Assembly: GCF_000020665.1 (NCBI RefSeq) | Contig: NC_011071.1 | Coordinates: forward strand, 2,904,501 to 2,968,500 | DNA length: 64,000 nt | Direction of reading: 5' to 3' | DNA from: Stenotrophomonas maltophilia R551-3 | GTDB lineage: Bacteria > Pseudomonadota > Gammaproteobacteria > Xanthomonadales > Xanthomonadaceae | Shown here: piece by piece, positions 9,732-21,707 of the stretch | How positions within the stretch are numbered: position 1 is the first letter of the stretch | How the letters are laid out: every line of letters begins with the position of its first letter | The notes under the pieces: generated by a model | Database searches by the model: none | Told to the model about the DNA's origin: nothing | What the model saw: the letters and a program-made list of their open reading frames with translations, nothing else | Program-made: the position numbers and the translations under genes

Positions 9732-9743
9732 CAGGGCGGTGTC

Positions 9744-10892
9744 TCAGCGCAGCCCGGTCTCGTTGCGGGCGATCACCAGGCGCTGGATCTCCGAGGTACC
9801 TTCGTAGATCTCGGTGATCTTGGCATCACGGAAGTAGCGCTCCAGCGGCATTTCCTTGGAGTAACCCATACCGCCGTGGATCTGCACGGCCTGGTGGGTG
9901 ATCCACATCGCCGCTTCCGAAGCGGTCAGCTTGGCAATGGCCGCTTCATTGCTGAAGCGCTTGCCCTGGCCCTTCACCCACGCCGCGCGCAGGGTCAGCA
10001 GCAGCGCTGCGTCCAGCTTGCACTTCATGTCGGCGATCTTGGCCTGGGTCATCTGGAAGGTGCCGATTGCGGCGCCGAATGCCTTGCGCTCCTTCACATA
10101 CTCGATCGTCGCTTCATAGGCGGCGCGGGCGATGCCGATGGCCTGCGAAGCAATGCCGATGCGGCCAGCATCGAGCACGCCCATGGCGATCTTGAAGCCC
10201 TCGCCTTCCTGGCCCAGCACGTCTTCGGCCTGTGCCACGTAATCGTTGAACTCGATCTCGCAGGTGGCCGATGCGCGGATGCCCAGCTTCGGCTCGGTCT
10301 TGCCGCGGCCGAAGCCCGCCTTGTCGGTGTCGATCATGAACGCGGTAATGCCACGCGCGCCCTTGTCCGGCTCGCTCATCGCAAACAACACGATGTACTT
10401 GGCCACCGGGCCGGAGGTGATCCAGCTCTTCTTGCCGTTGATGACGAAGGAGCCGTCGGCCTGCTTGACCGCGCGGCAGCGCATGGCAGTGGCGTCAGAC
10501 CCGGACTGCGGCTCGGTCAGCGCGAACGCGCCAATGGCCTCACCTTCGGCGATGGCACGCACGTACTTCTGCTTCTGCGCTTCATTGCCGTGGGTGAGGA
10601 TGCCGTTGCAGAACAGCGAATTGTTGACCGACATGATGGTCGAGTGCGCAGCATCACCGGCGGCGACCTCCACCATCGCCAGCACGTACGCAATCGGGTC
10701 CATGCCCGCGCCGCCGTACTCGGCCGGCACTTCGATGCCCATCAGGCCGTTCTCGCCCAGCAGGCGGATGTTGTCCAACGGGAATTCGCCGGTGCGGTCA
10801 TGGTGCTCCGCGCTGGGGGCGATCTTCTCCTGCGCGATGCGCCGCGCCACGTCCTGCAGCATCAACTGCTCTTCAGTAAAGCTGAAATCCAC
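9744..10892 (-). CDS. acyl-CoA dehydrogenase
   Basis: 382-residue FAD enzyme that oxidises an acyl-CoA to the 2-enoyl-CoA, passing electrons to ETF. The N-terminal helical domain (DFSFTEEQLMLQDVARRI), the central beta domain (FALTEPQSGSDATAM) and the C-terminal helical domain are all present. The catalytic base is E364 in IYEGTSEIQ. I place the start at GTG 10892 because GGGAGG sits a few bases upstream and the protein then begins at the usual point; an upstream in-frame ATG at 11003 would add 37 unrelated residues and run into the neighbouring operator. Chain-length preference (short, medium or isovaleryl-like) cannot be read. The gene stands alone, divergent from the SahR-like regulator. 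Confidence 0.92.
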   Translation of the reverse strand: MDFSFTEEQLMLQDVARRIAQEKIAPSAEHHDRTGEFPLDNIRLLGENGLMGIEVPAEYGGAGMDPIAYVLAMVEVAAGDAAHSTIMSVNNSLFCNGILTHGNEAQKQKYVRAIAEGEAIGAFALTEPQSGSDATAMRCRAVKQADGSFVINGKKSWITSGPVAKYIVLFAMSEPDKGARGITAFMIDTDKAGFGRGKTEPKLGIRASATCEIEFNDYVAQAEDVLGQEGEGFKIAMGVLDAGRIGIASQAIGIARAAYEATIEYVKERKAFGAAIGTFQMTQAKIADMKCKLDAALLLTLRAAWVKGQGKRFSNEAAIAKLTASEAAMWITHQAVQIHGGMGYSKEMPLERYFRDAKITEIYEGTSEIQRLVIARNETGLR

Positions 10893-11014
10893 AACACCCT
10901 CCCGGGTACATGATGATGTGGGCCGCACACGGCGCGCCCAGGTGCCCAGATTGTAACGGGGCCGAGGGCTTCCGTACGCCAGCGACTTGACCGGGACAGG
11001 CAACCTCAGCGAAT

Positions 11015-11042
11015 ATATCTCTATATCGCGATAGGTAGATAT
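11015..11042. promoter_or_regulatory. operator-like palindrome in front of the SahR-like gene
   Basis: Symmetric sequence ATATCT, 3 nt, TATCGCGATA, 3 nt, AGATAT. Apart from the two central 3-nt spacers it is a perfect dyad of 28 bp centred at 11028/11029. It ends two bases before the regulator's ATG, so a bound protein would cover its ribosome site. Autoregulation by the ArsR-type protein is inference. Confidence 0.6.
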
Positions 11043-11044
11043 TT

Positions 11045-11974
11045 ATGGATCTGGAAGACTGGTCGACACGCCTGAAGGTGTTCGCCGATGCCACCCGCGT
11101 GCGCCTGCTGGCGCTGCTGGAGCAGGAGGAGCTGACCGTGGCCGAATTGTCGGCGATTACCCGGCTGGCGCAGCCGCGCGTGTCCACTCACCTCGCGCGC
11201 CTGAAGGAAGCTGGCCTGGTGCGCGACCGCCGTGCCGGCGTGTCGGCCTACTACCGCTTCGACGAGGCCCAGTTGGACCCGGCGCAGCGTGCATTGTGGC
11301 ATGCATTGAGCAACGGAAGCGACGACCCGCTGCTGCGCCAGGATGCTGAACGGGTTGCCGCCGTGCTGGCCCACCGTGCCTCCGACCAGAACTGGGCCGA
11401 CAGCGTGGCCGGCGACATGGAGCGCCACTACTCCCCGGGTCGTACCTGGGAAGCGCTTGCACGCACCGCGCTGCCGCTGCTGGAAACCGGTGACGTGCTC
11501 GATATCGCCTCCGGTGACGGCGTGCTGGCCGAACTGGTGGCCCCGCATGCCAAGCGCTACATCTGCATCGACACCAGTGCGCGCGTGGTTGCCGCCGCCA
11601 GCGAGCGCCTGCGCCGCCTGCCCAACGTGGAAGTGCGCGAAGGCGACATGCATGCCCTGCCGTTCAAGGACCGCAGCTTCGACCTGGTGGTGCTGATGCA
11701 CGCGCTGACCTATGCCAGCAAGCCGGCGCAGGCAGTAACCGAAGCCGCGCGCGTGCTGCGCCCCGGCGGCCGCCTGCTGCTGTGCAGCCTGGCCCGGCAC
11801 GAACACAAGGCCGCGGTGGAGGCCTACGGCCACGTCAACCTCGGTTTCAGCGACAAGGAACTGCGCAAGTTCGTCGACAAGGCCGGCCTGCAGGTGTCGA
11901 GCCTGGAGACCGTCACCCGCGAGAAGCGCCCGCCGCACTTTGAAGTGATTTCGCTGATCGCCAATAAGCCCTGA
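11045..11974 (+). CDS. ArsR-type regulator fused to a SAM-methyltransferase-like domain (SahR-like)
   Basis: 309-residue two-domain protein. Residues 1-85 form an ArsR winged helix ([18 protein letters not shown] start, then [22 protein letters not shown]). Residues about 130-300 form a class I SAM-binding fold, with motif I at D153 (LDIASGDG), an acidic strand end (ICIDTS) and a later DLVVLMHAL. No ArsR metal-binding Cys pair is evident. The known family SahR has exactly this layout and represses SAM-cycle genes until S-adenosylhomocysteine binds the methylase-like domain. The two methionine synthase genes start only 13 bp downstream in the same direction, which strongly suits that role. A true methyltransferase function cannot be excluded. 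Confidence 0.85.
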   Translation: MDLEDWSTRLKVFADATRVRLLALLEQEELTVAELSAITRLAQPRVSTHLARLKEAGLVRDRRAGVSAYYRFDEAQLDPAQRALWHALSNGSDDPLLRQDAERVAAVLAHRASDQNWADSVAGDMERHYSPGRTWEALARTALPLLETGDVLDIASGDGVLAELVAPHAKRYICIDTSARVVAAASERLRRLPNVEVREGDMHALPFKDRSFDLVVLMHALTYASKPAQAVTEAARVLRPGGRLLLCSLARHEHKAAVEAYGHVNLGFSDKELRKFVDKAGLQVSSLETVTREKRPPHFEVISLIANKP

Positions 11975-11987
11975 GCCCGAGACCGCC

Positions 11988-13079
11988 ATGCCCGCCCTGC
12001 CCTGGTTGCATCCCGATCGTGCCAATGCCCTGCTCGATGCCCTGCGCGAGCGGATCCTGATCATCGATGGCGCGATGGGCACGATGATCCAGCGCCATGG
12101 GCTGCAGGAAGACGACTATCGTGGCGAGCGCTTCGCCGGTGGCTTCGACCATGCCCATGGCCCCGGCTGCGACCACGTAGCGCAGGAAGGCCATGACCTG
12201 AAGGGCAACAACGATCTGCTGCTGCTGACCCGGCCGCAGATCATCGCCGACATCCACACTGCGTACCTGGACGCTGGCGCGGATCTGGTCGAGACCAACA
12301 CCTTCAACGCCACCTCGGTCAGCCAGGCCGACTACCACCTTGAACACCTGGTGTACGAGTTGAACAAGGCCGGGGCGGCAGTCGCACGCGCCTGCTGCGA
12401 TGCCGTGGCCGCGACCACGCCGGGCAAGCCGCGCTTTGTCATCGGCGTGCTCGGGCCGACCAGCCGCACGGCCTCGATCAGCCCCGACGTGAACGATCCC
12501 GGCTTCCGCAACACCAGTTTCGACGAGCTGCGCGGCACCTATCGCGAAGCCATCGACGGCCTGATCGACGGTGGTGCAGACACCATCATGGTCGAGACCA
12601 TCTTCGACACGCTCAATGCCAAGGCCGCCCTGTATGCCGTGGAGGAAGCCTTCGATGCACGTGGTGCACGGCTGCCGGTAATGATCTCCGGCACCATCAC
12701 CGATGCATCGGGACGCACCCTGTCCGGGCAGACCGCCGAGGCCTTCCATGCCTCATTGGCGCATGCGCGGCCGCTGTCGATCGGCCTGAACTGCGCGCTG
12801 GGCGCCGATGCGATGCGCCCGCATGTGGAAACCCTGTCACAGGTGTCGGACTGCCATGTCAGTGCGCATCCCAACGCAGGCCTGCCCAACGCGTTCGGCG
12901 AGTACGACGAAACGCCTGAAGAAATGGCCGCGACCCTGCGCGGCTTCGCCGAGGCTGGGCTGTTGAACCTGGTCGGTGGCTGCTGCGGCTCCACGCCCGA
13001 CCACATCCGCGCGATCGCGCAGGCGGTGGCCGGTCTGCCGCCGCGCGCCCTGCCCGGCGCGCAGGAACAGGCTGCATGA
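11988..13079 (+). CDS. metH: methionine synthase, homocysteine S-methyltransferase module (split MetH, part 1)
   Basis: 363 residues forming the zinc-dependent homocysteine-binding barrel that is the first domain of one-piece MetH. It begins [18 protein letters not shown] and ends just after the zinc site. The three zinc ligands are C269 (GLNCALGA) and C332/C333 ([11 protein letters not shown]). It cannot make methionine alone: the folate, cobalamin and activation domains are in the next gene, 57 bp downstream. Both parts have intact starts and stops, so this is a gene split rather than a frameshift. Same layout is, as far as I know, usual in Xanthomonadaceae. Co-transcribed with the SahR-like regulator. 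Confidence 0.93.
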   Translation: MPALPWLHPDRANALLDALRERILIIDGAMGTMIQRHGLQEDDYRGERFAGGFDHAHGPGCDHVAQEGHDLKGNNDLLLLTRPQIIADIHTAYLDAGADLVETNTFNATSVSQADYHLEHLVYELNKAGAAVARACCDAVAATTPGKPRFVIGVLGPTSRTASISPDVNDPGFRNTSFDELRGTYREAIDGLIDGGADTIMVETIFDTLNAKAALYAVEEAFDARGARLPVMISGTITDASGRTLSGQTAEAFHASLAHARPLSIGLNCALGADAMRPHVETLSQVSDCHVSAHPNAGLPNAFGEYDETPEEMAATLRGFAEAGLLNLVGGCCGSTPDHIRAIAQAVAGLPPRALPGAQEQAA

Positions 13080-13136
13080 ACGTCGCCGCCACCGTCCCGC
13101 ATTTTCCGCCCTATTGCTGTTGAGCCGCCGCCAACC

Positions 13137-15821
<2,685 letters not shown>

Positions 15822-15825
15822 TCCG

Positions 15826-15883
15826 GTAGCGCCGGGCCATGCCCGGCGTCATCTCCTGTCCACCGGGCATGGCCCGGCGCTAC
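15826..15883. repeat. SMAG/REP element, inverted pair
   Basis: GTAG at 15826 heads the stem GCGCCGGGC-CAT-GCCCGGC; the inverted mate ends in CTAC at 15883. It fills the gap between metH and the transporter gene and may stabilise or terminate the metH transcript. Confidence 0.85.
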
Positions 15884-15899
15884 CGTGCATTATTCTGCG

Positions 15900-17090
15900 A
15901 TGACCGTTCCCGTTGCCCGTCTTTCCAGCTTCTACCTGTTCTACTACGCGGCGCTCGGTGCGTTCACTCCGTACTGGAGCCTGTTCCTGACCGCGCGCGG
16001 CATGAGCGTCACCGCCATCAGCGTGATGATGGGCCTGTGGTATGCCACCCGTGTGGTCGCTCCCAGCACCTGGACCACGCTGGCCGCGGCCTCGCCACGA
16101 CCGATCCGCCTGCTGCGACTGGGGTGCGTGCTGGCCCTGATCAGTTTCACCGCCTTCCTGCTGCCGCTGCCACAGCCATGGATGTACCCGGCGATGGTGG
16201 TGTTCTGCTTCTTCTACAACGCGGTGATGCCGCAGTTCGAGTCGATCACCCTCACCCACCTCGGCAGCGACAGTCATCGCTACGGCCTGATCCGGGTCTG
16301 GGGCTCGCTCGGCTTCATCGCCATCGTGACCCTGTTCGGCTGGTTGATCGAGGGCGATGGCAGCGGCAACCGCGCCGCGCTGCTGCCGTGGATGATGCTG
16401 CCGTTGTTCGTGTTGATGGTTGCCTCGGCCTTCAGCAACCACTATGCACGTGACATCAGCAAGGCCGACGGCGATGCCACTGGTTTCTGGCAGATCGTGC
16501 GCCGGCCACCAGTGCTGGCGTTCTTCCTGGCCGCGTTCATGGAGCAGCTCTCGTTCGGACCGTACTACACGTTCTTCTCGGTCTACATGGACCACCACGG
16601 CTACCGCACCTCCACCCTCGGCCTGCTGTGGACCATCGGCGTGGTATTCGAGGTCGGCGTGTTCTTCACCATCGGCCGCTTCTTCCGCCGCTACGACGCC
16701 AGCTGGATGCTGCTGATCGCCCTGGTCAGCTCCTGCCTGCGCTGGGCGGTGACCGCGTTGTTCCCGCAGAACCTGCCGGTGATGCTGGTCGCGCAGAGCG
16801 CCCATGCGCTCGGCTTTGCCGCCTTCTTCGCGGCAGCGATGCAGATGCTGGCCACTTATTTCCCGGGCCGCCTCAACGGCCATGGCCAGGGCCTGCTGTA
16901 TGGATTCTCGTCCGGCGTCGGCGGCGTGCTCGGCGCGCTCATCGCCGGCCAACTGTGGAAGATCGACGACGGCCGCACCGCGTTCCTGGCCGGCAGTGCT
17001 TTCGCCCTGATAGGTGCCCTGCTGTGCTTCTTCGCGCTGAGCCTGCCGCTGATCCGCGCACGCCGCACCGGCAGCCGCGCCCAGCAATGA
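15900..17090 (+). CDS. MFS transporter, 3-phenylpropionate permease (HcaT)-like
   Basis: 396-residue inner-membrane carrier with about 12 hydrophobic segments. It begins PVARLSSFYLFYYAALGAFTPYWSLFL, the opening typical of the HcaT / MFS_1_like group, which also includes NupG/LacY relatives. The midpoint loop lies around residues 185-205. I start at ATG 15900; an in-frame GTG at 15885 is less likely. Its substrate cannot be read; the HcaT name reflects family resemblance only, since no aromatic-degradation genes are nearby. It stands between a SMAG pair and a terminator, and is convergent with the DUF2058 gene. Confidence 0.8.
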   Translation: MTVPVARLSSFYLFYYAALGAFTPYWSLFLTARGMSVTAISVMMGLWYATRVVAPSTWTTLAAASPRPIRLLRLGCVLALISFTAFLLPLPQPWMYPAMVVFCFFYNAVMPQFESITLTHLGSDSHRYGLIRVWGSLGFIAIVTLFGWLIEGDGSGNRAALLPWMMLPLFVLMVASAFSNHYARDISKADGDATGFWQIVRRPPVLAFFLAAFMEQLSFGPYYTFFSVYMDHHGYRTSTLGLLWTIGVVFEVGVFFTIGRFFRRYDASWMLLIALVSSCLRWAVTALFPQNLPVMLVAQSAHALGFAAFFAAAMQMLATYFPGRLNGHGQGLLYGFSSGVGGVLGALIAGQLWKIDDGRTAFLAGSAFALIGALLCFFALSLPLIRARRTGSRAQQ

Positions 17091-17091
17091 A

Positions 17092-17114
17092 AACGCCGGG
17101 CATTGCCCGGCGTT
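17092..17114. terminator. bidirectional terminator between the MFS and DUF2058 genes
   Basis: Stem AACGCCGGGCA/TGCCCGGCGTT directly after the MFS stop codon, preceded by a run of A. It is placed to serve both convergent genes. Confidence 0.65.
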
Positions 17115-17135
17115 CCCATCAACCAACCGCACTCA

Positions 17136-17822
17136 TTACCAGACCAGGTCGTCCGGCACCTGGAACTGCGGGTCGGCGTACGGATCTTCCTCGGCCGGCG
17201 CATTCGGATCGACCTTCAGCGCCACCGATGCGGCAAACACCGCCTCGGACTGCGCCAGCACTTCGGCGGTGACCAGCAGGTAGCGGCCATTGAGCTGGAC
17301 CACGCCCAGTTCACCGGCATTGAGCGCAGTCAGCTGTTCGGCGGTCACGTAGATGCGCTTGATCTTGCCGCCGTACGGGAAGTGGCGGGCAATATCGGCC
17401 TCCTCGGCATTCAGGCCCTTGTCCTTCAGCAGCTCTTCCAGCTTGGCCTTCGCCTCGCGGCGCACGCGCGCTTCTTCCTGCTTCAGGCGCTCGGCCTGGA
17501 TGCGCTCTTCCTTTTCCTTCTGCGCACGGATGGCATAGGCCTTGGCCAGATCCATCTCTTCGGCACTGCGCGGCTTGCGCGGGCCCTGCTGGCCCTGGCC
17601 ACGCGCCTGGCCGCCGGGCTTGCCGGCTCCAGCGTGGTGGCCATGGCCACGGCGCTCGCCGGGCTTGTGCTCGCCCTTGCCTGCGCCCTGCGGCTTTCCA
17701 TTGCCATTGCCACCCTTGCCCTGCGGGCGGCCATCACGGCGGGGGCCATCATTCTTGCGCTCGGGCTTGGGCGCTGGCTTGAAGCCCAGGCCCATCAGCT
17801 GGTCGCGGAGGGTATCGCTCAT
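17136..17822 (-). CDS. DUF2058 (YaiL-like) protein
   Basis: 228-residue protein of the DUF2058 family. It starts SDTLRDQLMGLGF, the conserved N-terminal motif. A Lys/Gly/Pro/Arg-rich stretch (about residues 17-85) looks disordered and could contact nucleic acid. A highly charged helix of Lys, Glu and Arg follows (about 90-135), and the conserved C-terminal region contains FPYGGKIKRIYVT. The cellular role of the family is not established; older annotations call it a polynucleotide enzyme regulator. It lies 10 bp downstream of slyX and is probably in the same operon. Confidence 0.85.
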   Translation of the reverse strand: MSDTLRDQLMGLGFKPAPKPERKNDGPRRDGRPQGKGGNGNGKPQGAGKGEHKPGERRGHGHHAGAGKPGGQARGQGQQGPRKPRSAEEMDLAKAYAIRAQKEKEERIQAERLKQEEARVRREAKAKLEELLKDKGLNAEEADIARHFPYGGKIKRIYVTAEQLTALNAGELGVVQLNGRYLLVTAEVLAQSEAVFAASVALKVDPNAPAEEDPYADPQFQVPDDLVW

Positions 17823-17832
17823 AGAGTTCGGA

Positions 17833-18072
17833 TCAGTAGTGCGGCGGCGGCGGTTCGCTCGCCGGATCGGAAGAATTCAGAGCGTTGCGGACCTTGCCCA
17901 GGTCTTCCAGCAGCACGCGCAGGATGCCGGCATTGCGGCTGCCTTCCATGCGCGCGTCGGCCAGTGCATCGCTCAGTTCGGCAAGCGCGTGTTCCTGGAA
18001 GGACACGCGCATTTCCAGCTCGACCAGGCGCGCTTCCAGCGCCTGCTCGCGTTCACTCGGCAGCTCAGACAT
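17833..18072 (-). CDS. slyX: SlyX family protein
   Basis: 79-residue small acidic protein predicted to be almost entirely coiled coil ([27 protein letters not shown]), ending in the Pro-rich tail PPPPHY typical of SlyX. Function is unknown. The start ATG at 18072 overlaps the last eight bases of ugd, so translation is probably coupled; longer in-frame starts lie within ugd and would add non-homologous residues. Confidence 0.85.
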   Translation of the reverse strand: MSELPSEREQALEARLVELEMRVSFQEHALAELSDALADARMEGSRNAGILRVLLEDLGKVRNALNSSDPASEPPPPHY

Positions 18073-19414
18073 GCAACGAACGCCCCCGGCCGATGCCGTA
18101 GTAGGCCAGGCCTGCAGCTTCCACCTCGGCCGGCTCGTACAGATTGCGGCCATCGAACACCGCCGCGTCCTTCAACTGCTCGCGCAGCTTCTGGAAATCG
18201 GGGCTGCGGAACTGCTTCCACTCGGTCACCACGACCAGCGCGTCGGCACCCTGCAGCGCTTCGTCGGCACTGCTGCAGAACACCAGGTCGTCACGCTCGC
18301 CGAAGATGCGCTGCGATTCGTGCATCGCTTCCGGGTCATACGCCCGCACCGTCGCACCACCTTCCCACAGCTGCGCCAGCAGGCGACGGCTGGAGGCTTC
18401 GCGCATGTCGTCGGTGTTCGGCTTGAAGGCCAGGCCCCACACCGCAAACGTCTTGCCGCGCACGCCTTCGTCCTCGCCCTTGTCATAGTGGCGCTGGATG
18501 AGGGCGAACAGATGGCCCTTCTGTGCATCGTTGACCGCTTCCACCGCGTTCAGCAGCTTCGGCTCGAGGCCGTACTGCTGCGCGGTGCGGGCCAGCGCCT
18601 GCACATCCTTGGGGAAGCACGAGCCGCCGTAGCCGGCACCCGGATAGATGAAGTGCCAGCCGATACGCGGGTCCGAACCGATGCCCTGGCGGACCTGCTC
18701 GACGTCGGCACCGACACGCTCGGCGATGTTGGCGATTTCGTTCATGAACGAAATCTTGGTCGCCAGCATCGCGTTGGCCGCGTACTTGGTCAGTTCGGCC
18801 GAACGTACGTCCATTTCCACCACGCGGTCGTGGTTGCGGTTGAACGGCGCATACAGGCGACGCATCACCGCCACCGATTCTTCGCTGGTCGCACCGATGA
18901 TGATGCGGTCCGGGCGCATGCAGTCGGCAACCGCGTCGCCTTCCTTCAGGAACTCCGGGTTGGACACCACATCGAAGGCGATGTCCGCGTTACGCGCAGC
19001 CAGCTCTTCGGCAATGGCCGCGCGCACCTTGTCGGCGGTACCCACCGGCACCGTCGACTTGTTGACCACCACGGTCGGCACACTCATGTACCGGCCAATG
19101 GTGCGGGCCACGGCCAGCACGTACTGCAGATCGGCGCTGCCATCCTCGTCCGGCGGCGTGCCGACGGCGATGAAAACGACCTGGCCGTGATCGATGGCAG
19201 CCTCAGCGTCGGTGGTGAATGCCAGCCGCAAGGCGGCATGGTTGGCCTTCACCATCGGCTCCAGGCCCGGCTCATAGATCGGGATGATGCCCTGGTTGAG
19301 GCCATCCACCTTGGCCTGGTCGATGTCGACGCAGACCACCTGATGGCCGACGTCGGCCAGGCAGGTGCCGGTCACCAGTCCAACGTAGCCGGTACCAAAA
19401 ATCGCAACGCGCAT
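18065..19414 (-). CDS. ugd: UDP-glucose 6-dehydrogenase
   Basis: 449-residue cytoplasmic enzyme that oxidises UDP-glucose twice with NAD+ to UDP-glucuronate, a precursor for capsule, exopolysaccharide and lipid A or LPS sugars. The N-terminal Rossmann motif is [18 protein letters not shown], the central dimerisation helix is regular, and the catalytic cysteine is C266 in [11 protein letters not shown]. The C-terminal UDP-binding domain ([17 protein letters not shown]) is complete. Length is normal. It follows the FKBP gene by 23 bp and overlaps slyX, so it is in the middle of a four-gene operon. No glycosyltransferases are nearby. Confidence 0.96.
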   Translation of the reverse strand: MRVAIFGTGYVGLVTGTCLADVGHQVVCVDIDQAKVDGLNQGIIPIYEPGLEPMVKANHAALRLAFTTDAEAAIDHGQVVFIAVGTPPDEDGSADLQYVLAVARTIGRYMSVPTVVVNKSTVPVGTADKVRAAIAEELAARNADIAFDVVSNPEFLKEGDAVADCMRPDRIIIGATSEESVAVMRRLYAPFNRNHDRVVEMDVRSAELTKYAANAMLATKISFMNEIANIAERVGADVEQVRQGIGSDPRIGWHFIYPGAGYGGSCFPKDVQALARTAQQYGLEPKLLNAVEAVNDAQKGHLFALIQRHYDKGEDEGVRGKTFAVWGLAFKPNTDDMREASSRRLLAQLWEGGATVRAYDPEAMHESQRIFGERDDLVFCSSADEALQGADALVVVTEWKQFRSPDFQKLREQLKDAAVFDGRNLYEPAEVEAAGLAYYGIGRGRSLHV

Positions 19415-19437
19415 GTCCGTGCAGGCTCCGTGGTCGC

Positions 19438-20415
19438 TTACGGCAGGACGCCCAGCAGCTCGACGTCGAAGGTCAGAGTTGCGTTCGGGCCGATCGGGCC
19501 GCCCGGGGTGCCGTTTTCGCCATAGGCCAGGTTGCCCGGGATCCAGAAGCGGTACTTCGAACCGACCGGCATCAGCGCGACGCCCTCGGTCCAGCCCTTG
19601 ATCACCTGGTCCAGGCCGAACTCGGCCGGCTGGCGGCCGTAGGAACTGTCGAACACGGTGCCGTTGAGCAGCTTGCCTTCGTAGTTCACGCGCACCTTGC
19701 TGCTCGGCAGCGGACGCTCGCCACTACCCGGGCGGATCACCTGGTACTGCAGGCCCGAGGCAGTGGTCACCACGCCCGGCTGGGTCTTGTTCTTGGACAT
19801 GAACGCATTGCCTTCCTCGCGGTTGGTCTGCGCGGCGGCGGCGGCCTTGGCCTGCATTTCGGCCTGCTTGGCGCCCATGAACGACTGGATGGTGGCGGTC
19901 GCGTCAGCTTCCGTCATCTTCGGCTGGCCCTTGCTCAGGCCGGTGCTGATCGCGTCAAACAGCGAGGCGACATCGATGTCGTCCTTCAGCTGTGCCAGCG
20001 ACGGACCGACCGAATAGGAACCGATCATCTGCGCCACCTTGACGCGGTCCACCTTCGCCGGCTGCGAACCCGGCGCCACACCCGGCACCTGCTGGCCGCT
20101 GCGGGCCATCACCACCTGGCGCAGCGCGGCATCGGTGGCCTTGGCCTGTTCCTGGGTGATCTGCGGCTGCAGGCCTTCGAAGGAGCGCTCCACGGCGGTG
20201 CGCAGGGCAGCCACGTCGATTTCATCGGCAATCGGAGTGAACGACTTGGCCACGTCCAGGCCGATGGCGTAGCCGAGCTTCTGCTTGGGGGAATTCAAGG
20301 TTGCGGTCTCCTTGGCGGCTGCAGGGGCAGCCGGTTGTTGCGACAGAGCGACACCCGAAGTGCCCATTGCCAGAATCAGAACCGACGCCGCGGCGCCGCG
20401 CATTCCCATCTTCAT
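19438..20415 (-). CDS. periplasmic FKBP-type peptidyl-prolyl isomerase (FkpA/Mip-like)
   Basis: 325-residue exported cis/trans prolyl isomerase and folding helper. A signal peptide ([25 protein letters not shown]) is followed by an N-terminal dimerisation domain of helices ([16 protein letters not shown]; about 45-200) and the FKBP domain in the last ~110 residues ([40 protein letters not shown]). I start at ATG 20415 because AGGA then lies nine bases upstream; ATG 20424 would put AGGA immediately before the start. Mip, FkpA and FklB all share the layout. It heads the operon with ugd. Confidence 0.9.
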   Translation of the reverse strand: MKMGMRGAAASVLILAMGTSGVALSQQPAAPAAAKETATLNSPKQKLGYAIGLDVAKSFTPIADEIDVAALRTAVERSFEGLQPQITQEQAKATDAALRQVVMARSGQQVPGVAPGSQPAKVDRVKVAQMIGSYSVGPSLAQLKDDIDVASLFDAISTGLSKGQPKMTEADATATIQSFMGAKQAEMQAKAAAAAQTNREEGNAFMSKNKTQPGVVTTASGLQYQVIRPGSGERPLPSSKVRVNYEGKLLNGTVFDSSYGRQPAEFGLDQVIKGWTEGVALMPVGSKYRFWIPGNLAYGENGTPGGPIGPNATLTFDVELLGVLP

Positions 20416-20511
20416 TCGCTGCATTCCTGAAAGTGTCCGGGCGCCGACGTCGGCGCGAAAAGAGTCATTGTCGCACGCATGCCGTCGATGTCGAGGCATA
20501 CATGCCGGATA

Positions 20512-21099
20512 TCAATGCGTGGCGGCAGCGGCCAGCGCCTTGTCGATGGCGGCGGTGAGCTGTGCATCATCCGGCGTCACCTTGCTGGCGAACTGGGCGA
20601 TGACCTTGCCATCGCGGCCGACCAGGTACTTGTGGAAGTTCCAGGCCGGGGCTACGCCGGTGGCTGCGCTCAGCCGCTGGTAAAGCGGCGTTGCCTGCGC
20701 CCCCACCACATGCACCTTCTCGAACATCGGGAACTTGACGCCGTAGGTCAGCGTGCAGAAATCCTGGATCTGCTTCTCGTCACCCGGCTCCTGGCCCTTG
20801 AAATCATTGGACGGGAAACCAAGCACGGCGAAGCCACGCCCCGCATAGCGCTTCTGCAGCGCTTCCAGCCCTTCGTACTGCGGGGTATAGCCGCACTTGC
20901 TGGCGGTGTTGACCACCAGCAGCACCTGCCCCTGGTAGCGCTGCTGCAGGTTGACCTGCTGCTTGCCGGCCAGCGGCCGGTAATCCAGGTCGAGCAGATC
21001 GGCAGCAAGGGCACTGCCGGAACCAGCAGCGCCGGCCACCATCAGGACCAGCAGGGACAGGCCGCGCAGGCGGCGCGAGGAAACAGTCGGCAGGGGCAT
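20512..21099 (-). CDS. exported glutathione peroxidase-like thiol peroxidase
   Basis: 195-residue peroxidase that reduces hydroperoxides. The Sec signal peptide runs to about residue 33 (LLVLMVAGAAGSGSALAA), so it is periplasmic. Catalytic residue is C69 in NTASKCGYT, where animal enzymes have selenocysteine; the helper Gln (FPSNDFKGQEPG) and the Trp-Asn pair (AWNFHKYLVGRDG) are present. Non-seleno members usually use thioredoxin rather than glutathione. The start at 21099 gives a proper signal peptide; upstream in-frame starts would put 64 extra residues over the promoter region. Confidence 0.9.
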   Translation of the reverse strand: MPLPTVSSRRLRGLSLLVLMVAGAAGSGSALAADLLDLDYRPLAGKQQVNLQQRYQGQVLLVVNTASKCGYTPQYEGLEALQKRYAGRGFAVLGFPSNDFKGQEPGDEKQIQDFCTLTYGVKFPMFEKVHVVGAQATPLYQRLSAATGVAPAWNFHKYLVGRDGKVIAQFASKVTPDDAQLTAAIDKALAAAATH

Positions 21100-21162
21100 C
21101 AGGAGCGGTCCGCGGTAGCCATTCAACAGGGGCCCGGCCAGCACCGGCCGGGGATCGGCCGA

Positions 21163-21171
21163 ACTATAGCA
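21163..21171 (-). promoter_or_regulatory. candidate extended -10 for the glutathione peroxidase gene
   Basis: The reverse strand reads TGCTATAGT, an extended -10 box, about 64 bp before the start at 21099. No clear -35 is seen. The rest of the 369-bp gap 21100-21468 holds an unusually AT-rich patch (about 21314-21365) and the promoter described below, and no gene that I can support. Confidence 0.4.
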
Positions 21172-21403
21172 CCGGGCCTTTGCGGCCCAGATTGCGGCAG
21201 CCCGCCGCCACTTTGCGCGGCATGGCCTTTGGATGGAGCGTTCTTCAACCCCGGCGGAGTAATGACATGGTATGCACATCACTGAATGCAAGGTCGACCT
21301 GGGTTGCTCACCCGAATTATTTTATTTCCCTTCAAAATCAAAATCTTGAATGGATGTTTCAGCACCATGACCACCCCTGCCATCAGTTGGGGCCGGCAAG
21401 GAC

Positions 21404-21431
21404 TTGCACGACGGCGTGCCGGTGTTATAGT
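21404..21431 (+). promoter_or_regulatory. promoter of the GntR/ABC operon
   Basis: -35 TTGCAC (21404-21409), 16-bp spacer and -10 TATAGT (21426-21431). It would begin transcription around 21438, 31 bp before the first small gene. Confidence 0.65.
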
Positions 21432-21444
21432 TGCATACAACACC
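21421..21444. promoter_or_regulatory. palindromic operator for the GntR/YtrA-type regulator
   Basis: GGTGTTATA, 6 nt, TACAACACC: nine-base arms with a single mismatch, covering the -10 box and the start point. YtrA-type regulators bind such sites and repress their own operon; binding here is inferred. Confidence 0.6.
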
Positions 21445-21468
21445 AGTCACCTGAGACAGGGGGAAGCC

Positions 21469-21705
21469 ATGAACGCCCGGATACGTCGCAACCTCACCGC
21501 ACCCGCGGCCGCTGCCGTTTCGACCCTGATCGTGCTGGCCTGGCTGGCCGCGCCAACCTCCCCCGCTTCAACCGACAGTGCGCAGGACGCGACCACTTCA
21601 CCGGCAGGCAATGCTGCCCCCTCCCCCCCCCCCCCGCGTCGGCTGCACAGCTCCCTGTCCATGCCGTACTTCTCGTTCGCCCAGCCGCTGACCCCACGGA
21701 GCTGA
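21469..21705 (+). CDS. small membrane/exported protein with a C13 tract
   Basis: 78 residues, preceded by GGGGGAAG at a good distance. Basic N-terminus (MNARIRRN), then a hydrophobic segment (about residues 11-28, AAAAVSTLIVLAWLAAP) that could be a membrane anchor or signal. A run of 13 C (21623-21635) encodes the proline stretch in APSPPPPRR. The stop codon lies 2 nt before the GntR start codon, so translation is probably coupled. I do not recognise a family. A gain of one C or loss of two would join this frame to that of the GntR gene with no stop between. It could also be a leader whose main job is coupling. Confidence 0.55.
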   Translation: MNARIRRNLTAPAAAAVSTLIVLAWLAAPTSPASTDSAQDATTSPAGNAAPSPPPPRRLHSSLSMPYFSFAQPLTPRS

Positions 21706-21707
21706 AT

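Noticed and set aside
13080-13136. Split metH as a sequencing frameshift
   Set aside because: The gap is 57 bp with its own start and stop codons, and both halves cover complete domains without overlap.
20512-21099. Selenocysteine in the glutathione peroxidase
   Set aside because: The codon at residue 69 is TGC, an ordinary cysteine.
21180-21707. Extension of the GntR gene upstream through the C13 tract
   Set aside because: The ATG at 21708 gives the standard N-terminus; the upstream frame lacks a start with a ribosome site. Retained as a possible slippage product only.
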